DNA from: Ephydatia muelleri
Taxonomy: Eukaryota; Porifera; Demospongiae; Spongillida; Spongillidae
Direction: 5' to 3'
Length of the DNA stretch: 64,000 nucleotides
Assembly (NCBI GenBank): GCA_013339895.1
Contig: JABACO010000002.1
Coordinates: 16,247,260-16,311,259, forward strand
Shown piece after piece: positions 23,346 through 32,330 of this stretch; positions within the stretch are counted from its first letter, which is position 1; each line of letters begins with the position of its first letter. The translations under genes and the position numbers were made by a program. The notes beneath the pieces were generated by a model. The model was given only the letters and a program-made list of their open reading frames with translations. It ran no database searches and was not told the DNA's origin.

Positions 23346-26300
23346 TCAGTTGATTAAAGGTACAGATTGGCACATTTTACAGTGCCATTTGAATTTTAAG
23401 TCACTCCAGGCCTTTCGGGGTATAGAGGAGTCACATTTCTTGTGAAACCATTCTTTGCAAGAACTGCATTGGATCATTACTCCAGAATCTGGCAATCGGC
23501 AGTAACACCTCACTTTAATCATCTTATTGGCCACAATATGATGGTTTTCTCTATCTGAACTAGGAAATGCAGTCATTCTTCCACTTTCCAAGCATTTCAA
23601 TAGATGCTGCCGCATGACCATCATGTCATATTTTCTGGAACATACCTCTTCACCACAACATAACCCAGTAGCATAAGCAATGGCATACAGGCCACAGTCT
23701 GAGCTGTTGGTCTGTTTGTCAACATCAGTAAAGTGGAGGTACACAGCATTGTTAGGGGTGAAAATAATGGAGCACATTTGGTCTATGGCATGATCAGTAC
23801 AGGTCTGATACAGGCTGTCATAGATGTTTACATGACCTGATGGCAATCCAAGGGTAGAGATCGTTAGCCAATGGTCTTCTCCATTATGAAGAATTTGTAC
23901 GAAGTCCTTTCTCATGATGTCAAATGTGAGGTGGTATCCAAGTGTTGTTGCTTGTAATCCCGATATACCATACTGACTGTGGAGAAGATATTGAGAAGCA
24001 TTAATTATAGCATCATCCAACCACTGTGTATTAGACTCAATAATGGATTTATGTTCCTCAGACAGTAACACATCTCCTACTTCCAGCCAGCATTTACTTT
24101 TCTTTGATACACGTTGTTTGACCCTGGTAATTGTCATTTTTCCTCCTTTAGGAGGATGGCTGATTCCATTGGTACTCATTTTATCCTCAAAGACTGTAGT
24201 TATCCCATTAGTTTGAGGCTGACTTTGGTCTATGCAAGAGATTTACATAACAAATAAGTAAAGTACTTGAACTCATGAAATGAATTTCAGCTTACTTGTT
24301 ATGGTCAGGCTATCAAGGGTTACCCCTTTCTCATTGCACAATTTTCTTGTATCCAAAATCCATTGGCAGAAGGTATCAATGCTTGTTGAAGACATTAGTA
24401 CATATGTTTTGTCATATTTACTAATTGTTTTAAGGTTTGTAGCATTAGAATTGTACCAATGCTTCACCAGTTCAATAGCTTCGACAGCATATACATATAA
24501 ATCAAGATCGAGAGTATGCTTTCTGAAGCGGTCAAACTCTTCTTCAAGTGTGTCATTCATTATTACAAAACTCTCGCCACAAATCACCCTCAATGGAACT
24601 TCTCCTCTATACGCCCGATGATTCATCCACAATTCAACAATAAGGTCTTTACTTAGAGCATACTCATCGATTTCCAGATTGTATGCAGTTGGCTAAAATA
24701 ATGGTACAAACAAACAGTAATCAGTAATTATATATACATATCATGCGTGCATGTGTAACGTACATCAAATTCTTCATCTTCTGCTGCTTCATATGCAAGC
24801 TCATCAGCTCCTGTTCTCCATAACCGAAGCAAGCTTGGTGAATACAACTGATCATTAAGTATTTCATGAGCAGATGACTCCTTTCCTCTTTCAGTTTGGA
24901 AATCAGTTTCACCCTGTCCCTCCATGCATGCATTCTCATCACTACCAGCAGCTGGATATTCTTGCCTTTGTTGGTATATTTTCAGCTGGGCTGAGTTGTA
25001 CTTCTTTTTTAGTATCTCCCCACTCTCATTCTTCAGTCGATATAACCCCTTACCACATAATTCATCTATAACATATGTGCCTGACCATTCCTTCTTCAAT
25101 TTACCTCCTTTGCGAGTAAGATTTCTCATGTTTCTTAAAAGAACACGGTCTCCCAGCTGAAATCCTGTTCTTGCATGCTTACGGTCATAATACAGCTTCT
25201 GTTTAGCTTGAGCATTCTGAATGTTGGATGTCACTTCTGTAAATACTTCAGTTCTCACCTCTTCCAGATTTGTTGCATATTCTTGAGCTTTACTTTCTAT
25301 GCCAGTCATAGAAAAAAGCACATCGTTTCCATCTTTACACTCAGTCTGTAGTTGGGGAGGTAGAACTGCTTCTCGCCCATACATCAGATAAAAGGGTGTG
25401 TATTTCGTCGTAGCATGAACGCTGGTGCGATACGAAAAAAGCACACATTCCAACTTTTCATCCCAGTCACTTTGATCTGTGTTTATGTACTTTACAAGAG
25501 ACTTTGTCACTGTTTGATTTAACCTTTCATCCAATCCGTTTGTTTGCGGGTGATACGCACTAGCTATGCGATGCTCAATTCCTGTCAGCGAGAACAATTT
25601 CTCATTAAGAGAATTGACGAACTCTCGACCTTGGTCCGAAATGCATACTTTGAAACAGCCAAACCTAGTGATCAGGGATAGAACAAACTTTGCCACACCT
25701 TCGGCACATTTTGACGGAAGTGCTTGAGCTTCTGGCCATTTAGAAAAATAGTCGGTACATGTTATTAGATACCTGTTTGAAACCAAAACCATGCACCTTT
25801 AAAAAACATCAAGCGTACATTTAATTTTCCTTACCTGTTTTTGTTGCGTGTCAGTGTCAATGGTCCAACAATATCGATACCAACTTGGTACCATACTTGA
25901 GCTCTCACCGGAATTGGATGTAGCTCAGCCGAAGCCTTAATTAATCTCTTGTTTGTGCGTTGGCAGGTGTCACATGTTCTTACATGTTCTTTTACGTCGT
26001 TCGTCATGTTCTGCCAGTAGAACCGGGAGCAGATCTTCTGTAACGTTTTGTCCCTACCAAAATGTCCTCCGCCTAGATAAAAAGAAAATTAGAATATGCG
26101 TGGTTTACACGTAGGTGGCTATATGCGTGTGCGGGATGGCCGATTACCTAGTTTGTCATCGTGGCAAGCCTCCATCACTCTTTTTTGATCTTCCTCATCG
26201 AAAACCCAACGTCTAGCTTCCTGGCCATTCTTTCCCTTAATATACAACTGACCATCGTTGACTGTGAAATCTTGCGCTTTCCTGCGGACCGTCCTCTTCC

Positions 26301-26394
26301 ATTGCTTTTCAGCTTCCTCTCTGTATGACCTCTCCGTCAAGTACCTCAACACGTCTTTGTAAAACAGCTTCTCTTGTGCACTCTTTTCAGCCAT
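23346..26394 (-). CDS. Ginger-like transposase: integrase, Ulp1-type protease, PHD finger
   Basis: The exons on the minus strand are 26394-26148, 26072-25835, 25772-24764, 24692-24296 and 24229-23346. All four introns are GT/AG, 62-75 bases, and the joined length is 2775 bases, giving 924 residues without a stop. The HHCC zinc-binding domain uses H78, H86, C116 and C119. The integrase catalytic triad is D149, D208 and E244, with exactly 35 residues between the last two. A basic integrase C-terminal region follows (LGDRVLLRNM). The last exon holds a Ulp1/SENP-like cysteine protease with H750, D768, Q803 and C809 (EDHW, YDSL, SSDCGLYA). It ends with a C4HC3 PHD finger (C872 to C917). Ulp1-type enzymes cleave SUMO-like conjugates and PHD fingers read histone tails. 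How they help this element is not known. All key residues are present, so the protein may be active. A second in-frame ATG lies at 26415. Confidence 0.9.
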
Positions 26395-26714
26395 GGCGAT
26401 GCCTCGTAACAGCACGTGGATCTAGCACTTGCGTCATTCTCCAATCAGGAACAACGTAATGTAAACAACGTGCTTCAGCTATAGCTAATAGCTATACATG
26501 TAGACTTATCCAATAAAGTACCTATTTTCTACCAACATTGAAAGAGTGAGAAGGACGTGTACAAGCAGATAACAGTAATTATTACGCTTAACTACCTCGG
26601 TTCGATGAGGGGCAATGGGGGGGACTGCCTATCCTAAGGGGGGACTCCGTATCCTAGGACGACGAGTCCGGCCGGACGCATAATCCGGGGGGACGCATAA
26701 TCCTGTGACACCTA

Positions 26715-26944
26715 CACCCATGGCCAATGATATACATGTATGTAAAAATGTCTGCACAACTTATACTCTTTTGTTTGCAACAATTATAGCATGGTATATA
26801 CATCACAATGGACTTGCACATTGCAGATCTTGGAAAAGTTTGAGTAACTGCTGTCATTTACAAAAATAAATTTCCATAAGTGATAGCTAGTTAACAGCAG
26901 AATGTATCAGATGTGCTAATTTCAACACCACTGCACCTGCATGC
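26715..26944. other. Short spacer
   Basis: No coding feature is supported between the Ginger-like element and the promoter region of the proline-rich gene. Confidence 0.4.
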
Positions 26945-27237
26945 ACCTCAGGTCATGTGATTGGATGAAATTTGACCAATAGAATTTTAGCACACCTACA
27001 CACACACACACACTTCACTCCTCCCACTCAGTATGTGATGTCATGCATGAATAAGCGACCAATCAGTGAATGGACGGATGAAATTGGGCCAATAGAATTA
27101 TAGCACAGCTAGAACACATGGCTGTACATGTGTATAAACCAATGACCCGCAGAACAGCACATTTCTCTCTTGAAAAAATTCATCAAAGGTAAATACTATA
27201 TTTTGCGAGTTGTTTCAATAATCTGTCTGCCACATAG
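26945..27237 (+). promoter_or_regulatory. Promoter and 5' UTR of the proline-rich gene
   Basis: Two diverged copies of a ~45-bp module lie at about 26959-27003 and 27066-27112. Each has GGATGAAATT, a CCAATAGAATT (CCAAT box) and TAGCACA. A TATAAA lies at 27133-27138, followed about 30 bp later by the likely start of transcription. A donor GTAAATAC near 27189 and the acceptor CCACATAG ending at 27237 suggest a 49-base 5' UTR intron directly abutting the ATG. A (CA)n run lies between the modules. Confidence 0.55.
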
Positions 27238-27822
27238 ATGGCTGAAGACAACTTAATGATAGGGATAGACTTCTTTGACGAGGATGTCCAAGATCCGCCA
27301 CCGCCAGCAGAAGTGCCGCCGCCGCCGCCTGCAGCAGCGCTGGACCCACGGGCACCGCCAGCAGAAGCCCCGCCACCGCCTGCAGCAGCGCTGGACCCAC
27401 GGCCACCGCCAGCAGAAGTGCCGCCACCGCCTGCAGCAACGCTGGACCCACGGCCACCGCCAGCAGAAGTGCCGCCGCCGCCTGCAGCAGCGCTGGACCC
27501 ACGGCCACCGCCAGCAGAAGCCCCGCCACCGCCTGCAGCAGTGCTGGACCCTCCGCCACCGCCAGCAGAAGCGCGGCCACCGCCTGCAGCAGCGCTGGAC
27601 CCACCGCCTGCAGCGTTACCCCCGCTGATGCTCCCCCCAATGCTGCCCCCAATGCTGCCCCCAATGCTGCCCCCAATGCTGCCCCCGCCTTTTTTACTGC
27701 CCCCGCCACCCGCATGGCCTTACCCCGGGGGGGGGGGGAGAAGAAGAAGAGGAAGAGGCCGAGGAAGAGGAGGCGGCAAAACTATTTATTTTATCAAAAA
27801 CAACTACACTTATCACTATTAA
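27238..27822 (+). CDS. Proline-rich tandem-repeat protein, unknown function
   Basis: The frame encodes 194 residues from the ATG that follows a splice acceptor. It has a short acidic leader (MAEDNLMIGIDFFDEDVQD), then about six copies of a 17-residue unit PPPAEVPPPPAAALDPR (51 bp). Next come repeats of PPML, an aromatic WPYPGGGG break, an Arg/Gly tail (RRRRGRGRGRGGG) and a short hydrophobic, Tyr-rich end. No signal peptide is evident. The RG-rich tail suggests nucleic-acid or nuclear-protein contact, while the proline repeat is probably extended. A TATA box, CCAAT boxes and a 5' UTR intron support a real gene. Against this, the repeat alone could keep a frame open, and I recognise no family. 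The antisense Ala/Leu-rich frame is a shadow. Confidence 0.55.
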   Translation: MAEDNLMIGIDFFDEDVQDPPPPAEVPPPPPAAALDPRAPPAEAPPPPAAALDPRPPPAEVPPPPAATLDPRPPPAEVPPPPAAALDPRPPPAEAPPPPAAVLDPPPPPAEARPPPAAALDPPPAALPPLMLPPMLPPMLPPMLPPMLPPPFLLPPPPAWPYPGGGGRRRRGRGRGRGGGKTIYFIKNNYTYHY

Positions 27823-28000
27823 TTTTATTGTTATTGTAACATTAATTTTACATACGTATTTATGAAAGTTATATAGTAACTTGTGGTCGGGGCAATGCAC
27901 AAAGCGTTCGTAAGGTATAGACATTTTGTCCATTGCACATCGTTCCTCATCACATTACAGTTATGAAGCTTCGTTGACACGGAGAAAAAAAACTTATGAA

Positions 28001-28297
28001 ACAAGTAAATAAAAACCTTCTCTAACGAGAAAGTTGGTGGGCATATAGGATTGACAATGTTGGTGTAAAAAGCACGGAAACAAGTGTGACAGAAATGTTA
28101 CTGGAAAATTGAAATAGGCCTATATTTAGCCCATTTTCTCAGGCGTGCGCTGCCTAAATGTGACTGGGCTAAATATAGGCCTATTTCAATTTTCCAGTAA
28201 CATTTCTGTCACACTTGTTTCCGTGCTTTTTACACCAACATTGTCAATCCTATATGCCCACCAACTTTCTCGTTAGAGAAGGTTTTTATTTACTTGT
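28001..28297. repeat. 297-bp palindrome with 133-bp arms
   Basis: Arms 28001-28133 and 28165-28297 are equal in length, and every part I compared matches as a reverse complement. A 31-base loop (28134-28164) separates them. The ends read ACAAGTAAAT and its complement. A diverged single arm plus loop lies at 62765-62915. If transcribed from the upstream proline-rich gene it would form a long hairpin RNA. It is either a foldback MITE or an inverted duplication of a dispersed repeat. Confidence 0.9.
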
Positions 28298-28399
28298 AGT
28301 TTTCAAAGCGCTTGCAATGCATGCACATGAGCTGGACAACGAGCTGAACGGACAATAGAAATGAACTGGACTCATATTACTGGACAGAGCTAAGAGGGC

Positions 28400-28531
28400 G
28401 TTTGTGTGTGTACCGGTATCTGTTTGCATGTGTGCATGTTGTGTGTGTGCATGTGTTTGTGTATGTGTTTGTGGACAGACTATAGATTGGAACTGGACAT
28501 CTCATGCTAGAGGAGTTTGTTTGTGTGTGCA

Positions 28532-28588
<57 letters not shown>

Positions 28589-28622
28589 ATGTGTGTGCAT
28601 GTGTGTGCATGTGTGTGTGTGT
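28400..28622. repeat. (GT)n-rich microsatellite
   Basis: GT and GTGCAT-type repeats lie in two blocks, the purer one at about 28538-28618. Any long Cys/Val or Thr/His frames here are by-products of the repeat. A G-rich patch follows near 28640-28730. Confidence 0.9.
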
Positions 28623-28937
28623 CTGGAGTCATGATCTGAAGGAGGGTTAGGGGTGATGGTGGGGTGGGGTGGGAGGGATGGTGGGGTGGGAGTGATGTCG
28701 TACTCGATCATCAGTGGGGGGGGGGGGGGTTGTACATGCTTCTTTTCATCGGAAATCAGCTTTACTAAAACATCAGCATGCACAGTGGCTTGACCTGGTA
28801 GTCTATAGCAGTAGCCAAACAACCATTTGGTGCTTTCCTCTCGCCTCTTGTAACTCCTCATCTCACTCCTTCTTACCTTGCTGATTTATTTCTTCTTTGC
28901 CTCCTCCCTCCTCACCTAACCACTCTTCCACCAACAG

Positions 28938-29310
28938 ATGTGAAGTCTTTGGACTGGCACCTTTACAAAAGGATTAGTTGTGTCGGGGAGCAATGTCTAC
29001 CAGCAGCCAGTGAAGCTCTGGGACCTCAGGGCTGCCTGCAAGATGTGTCCCTATGGTGCCCATCCCCATTTGGCAGTATTCTGGGTGTGACCATGAGCAT
29101 TATCCATGCATGTGGTCATAGCCAAGAACTGTGCAATGATATTTCTGCTGGATAGCATATGAGAGTTCAGTTTCAATTTCACACAATCCTTTCTAAATTT
29201 AGCCATGCCTACTGTGATGTGTGTGAAATGGAACCACAATGGAAACTGGCTGACAAGCGCTGCCAGGGATCACCTGATCAAGATTTTTGACATCAGAAGA
29301 GACGTGAACA
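28938..29310 (+). pseudogene. WDR33-like WD-repeat exon, frameshifted
   Basis: The stretch is bounded by a good acceptor (CCACCAACAG ending 28937) and a good donor (GTAAGT at 29311). Its start encodes DVKSLDWH. After one extra base near 28965 the frame reads KGLVVSGS and QQPVKLWDLR. At its end it encodes [18 protein letters not shown] and KIFDIRR. This order matches WD repeats of WDR33, the subunit of the mRNA 3'-end processing complex that reads the AAUAAA signal. The middle is degenerate, and no neighbouring WD exons or C-terminal region are present. I take it as a displaced, dead gene fragment that kept its intron edges, so it arose by DNA duplication rather than by retrotransposition. Confidence 0.65.
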
Positions 29311-29539
29311 GTAAGTGGTTTGCCCACTATGAAGTAGACCCTATATGGATGTGTCCACCTGGATGAGGGAGGGAGAGAGGTGTGTAATGGCCTGGTGGGG
29401 TGTGTTGGAGAGTGAAAGGTAGCCGCTGATGGAGCTTCTATTTGTGAAGCAGCTACATGTATTTCTTGTGCTATTGGTATTGATTGCCCCTCGTGTGTAT
29501 ATTCTATGTTTGTGTTTGTGTGTGTTACACTTGAAGCAC

Positions 29540-29715
29540 CACAGACAAACTCATAAACACACACCACACATACACACCACCACACACACATACACCACAC
29601 ACACCATGCACACACACCATGCACACACACCATGCACACACACCATGCACACACACCATGCACAATGCACACACACCACACCCACATACCACACACACAC
29701 ACACACACACACACA
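29540..29715. repeat. (CA)n / CACACCATG repeat
   Basis: About five copies of CACACACACCATG are followed by pure CA. It is simple sequence without a gene. Confidence 0.85.
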
Positions 29716-29988
29716 TACAGCCATCAATTGAGCTAGAACCAAAGCTGCGAATTGAGATTGTACAAGGATTGTAATACAACCACCATTCATTTAAGGGGAA
29801 GGAGGAGGGAGTGAGCACATGATTTGGGAGGGAGGGTTTATGGTGTCATGCCATGACAACATTCTGCAACTGATGCCCTTTACCAGATACTAACAGTTTT
29901 AATAGCAGGTACAGTTGCCCAACCACCACTAATGAAATGATCAACCACAAAGATATGAACAAAAAGATCTGATGTTTAGGAGAATGTT

Positions 29989-29992
<4 letters not shown>

Positions 29993-30039
<47 letters not shown>

Positions 30040-30265
30040 ACACACACACACACAACACACACACACACACACACCACAAACACACACCAGACACACCACA
30101 CCCCACACACACCACACACCATGCACACATCACACACACACACATACACAACACACACACACACCACATACCGTGCAGACACATCACACACACACCACAC
30201 ACACACATACCACACATCACACACGCACCACACCATGCACACACACACCACATACACACCACCAC
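29993..30265. repeat. (CA)n-rich microsatellite
   Basis: Pure CA runs to about 30038, then imperfect CACACC and CATACC variants. Long Thr/His and Cys/Val frames here are artefacts of the repeat. Confidence 0.9.
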
Positions 30266-30339
30266 AGAGAACAGGGGTGGCATCATTTGGTATGGCTTCA
30301 CTCTGACAAAGTCAACAATTACAGGCATTAGAGGCAAAG

Positions 30340-30617
30340 AAGCATGTGTTGCTTCAATGTCAACAGAGGGTCTGCAGCTATGCTTATCGTCCTCCAGAAG
30401 TTGGTATCCAGCCTGGATGCAGATGAGGAGTGTGCTGAAATCCTTCTCCAAGCATGTTACCCTCGACAATGGAGCCTTGGCTGGTACCCGCTCAGCTGTA
30501 CTGCGTGCCTTACATTTGATTGAGGAATTGTGTCCTGCACTGGGCCTACATGTGAACCTGGCCAAGTGTGAGATGTTCAGCAGGAGGGGCAACACATCAT
30601 TCCCACTGTTTCCCTAA
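30340..30617 (+). pseudogene. Reverse transcriptase fragment (plus strand)
   Basis: The 3' part encodes LAGTRSAVLRALHLIEELCPALGLHVNLAKCEMFS, split here as LHLIEELCPALGLHVN and LAKCEMFS. This is the segment after the YxDD box in a reverse transcriptase family common in marine invertebrates. The box itself reads LDNG, and upstream sequence is out of frame. It is a short, dead fragment. Confidence 0.65.
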
Positions 30618-30752
30618 TGTCAGCACCCAGCAGCAATAAGTCTCTACTGCTAGTGGTGTTCTTTGGGTCTAATGCTTGCAACACTTCCGCTTCAGACAAA
30701 ATAAAGAATGAATAAGTATGGAGACAGCAGCAACAAAAACTAAATGCAGTAC

Positions 30753-31200
30753 TCAGAACTCAGCACACTTGTTGTGGAGTGCATGTAGTCCCAAATTGGA
30801 CAGCTCACACTTAGCCATGTTCACATAGAGGCCCATTGCTGGACTCAACTCCTTAACCAGATGCAAAGCACATAGTTTAGCTTGGTGGGTGCCATCAAGG
30901 CAGTAAACACTCCATCTACATACATGCAAGCTGGATATCGTCTCCTGCATGGAGACCAAGGAAAACAGCAGGGGATCCAGAGGGTAACCTTGCTGCACTC
31001 CAGAGCTGATCTGGTCAAGTAGGTATCATACTGAGGGGTGGGTCCCATGGCAACAAGACACTATATATAGTTCCGGGTAGATATCACACTCATCGAGGAC
31101 TGCAGCTACTTGCCTGGAGATAATGTTGAAGGCATTTGTCATATCCAACTTAAGCAATACAAATTCATTGCAACACTAGCATGAGCTACTTTCTCTGCAC
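30753..31200 (-). pseudogene. Reverse transcriptase palm fragment (minus strand)
   Basis: Read leftwards from about 31180, the pieces are KLDMTNAFN (motif A), SSGVQQGYPLDPLLFSLV (motif B), a corrupted YxDD region (CLDGTHQ) and LHLVKELSPAMGLYVN. Frames shift between pieces. It is the same family as the plus-strand fragment at 30340-30617 but in opposite orientation, so the two are separate insertions or an inversion. No product is expected. Confidence 0.75.
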
Positions 31201-31914
31201 AAGCACGACGCACCCAGCTGCGGAATTAGTAATACAATAACAATAACTTACAACTTCTTAATACACATGTACACTTAAATGTATATGTATTAAAGTGTGT
31301 ATACACTGCTAGCTGTCTATCACCTCACACAATTAGATGTCTTGACAATGTGCCAAGTATAGTCGGTGGTTTTGTTGTGAAAAACGATCCACGTGGTCTT
31401 CAGAAACAGCCTCGGGGCAATTTTCCTCTAGCATGGCCTAGTCCGATCCACCCTTTTCGTGGCCACTCCGGAGGTCAAATTCTCATTCTCAGCCCCGTCG
31501 CCCAATAAGGTCTTTCAATGAAAGCGCACCTAGCACGTACGTCCGTATATCGGCTTCAGCCAAAGATGGCCATTACCATGAGGTGGCGAGCCTACACGTA
31601 CGAATCATAACGAAAAGAGCTTCGAACTCAAGAAACGTACCGGGGGGAGGGGGGGGGAGGAGGGGCTACATGAGTCTGGGGACTAGAAAGTCAGGTATCA
31701 GTGATGTAAGAGCCATTTTTAGTAACGCGATGACGCTACCGCAATGCGCATGCGTAACAATCAATACATGGAATCGAAACAAAAAATTATACTAAAAGAG
31801 ATATTAACTCTCTACTCATACAGGTACAATTTGTTGTCGTATTTGAATAAATGGCATAACTGATAATCATCTTTAATAACTAAACAACAGAATACAATGC
31901 ATAACAAATAACTA
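31201..31914. other. Non-coding stretch
   Basis: No supported gene was found. There is a short G-rich patch at 31640-31665. Confidence 0.4.
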
Positions 31915-32330
31915 AAAGTCACAGCAGGCGTTTGGTGAGACACATCTGGCCAAAATTGCCGTGGCATTCTGCCTCATGAGGGTGAGGCTGAGGCGACTGT
32001 AGATGTTTGATATAACCTCATTTAGAGGTGACATAGATGCGTGGCTACCTTTTTGGATATGGTTAAAAGTACATTGATAGCTTCATTGCCCCATCCCCCA
32101 AACACTTCTACAACCAAAGGGATGCATGACCATCCTCTAAGGGCACATGCCTCATCATTTCTTGAGTGCTTGGCCTCTTCTCCCATCTCAGCTGCATGAC
32201 CACAGGTTTGAGCCGCTTCTTGTATAAATTGCAAATTAAGCGGATTGATGACCTTTATGTCAAATGCAGCTGGGCGTGAGAGGGACCAGTTTGGCACTAG
32301 AATGTCTGCTGGTCTTGATTGGTCTTAAAG
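31915..32330 (-). pseudogene. C-terminal fragment of the same retroelement ORF
   Basis: The minus-strand frame 32297-32022 encodes PNWSLSRPAAFDIKVINPL, then RNDEACALRGWSCIPLVVE and FGGWGNEA. A second frame near 31990-31920 continues as LTLMRQNATAILARC. This is the conserved tail found after the reverse transcriptase in this family, also seen at 51900-52370. A frameshift separates the last part. Confidence 0.65.

Larger units (their letters stand above)
22580..26710 (-). mobile_element. Ginger-like DNA transposon, complete
   Basis: The element is 4131 bp. Its ends match over 24 bp with two mismatches, beginning TGTCACAGGA at 22580 and ending with the complement at 26710. Both sides are flanked by CCTA (22576-22579 and 26711-26714). 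A 4-bp duplication and a TGT start fit what is described for Ginger1 elements. Both subterminal zones contain the palindrome TCCGGCCGGA (22612, 22676, 26667) and TATCCTAGGA words, likely transposase binding sites. It encodes one five-exon protein with a gypsy-type integrase. There is no reverse transcriptase and no LTR, so it is a cut-and-paste element, not a retrotransposon. A small MITE has inserted at 22833-23074. Confidence 0.92.

Noticed and set aside
23346..26394. Gypsy-type LTR retrotransposon
   Set aside because: The integrase is gypsy-like, but there is no reverse transcriptase, gag or LTR. Short inverted ends with a 4-bp duplication and short introns point to a Ginger-like DNA transposon.
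27215..27715. Ala/Leu-rich 166-residue frame on the minus strand
   Set aside because: It is the antisense shadow of the proline-repeat gene, which has promoter and splice support on the plus strand.
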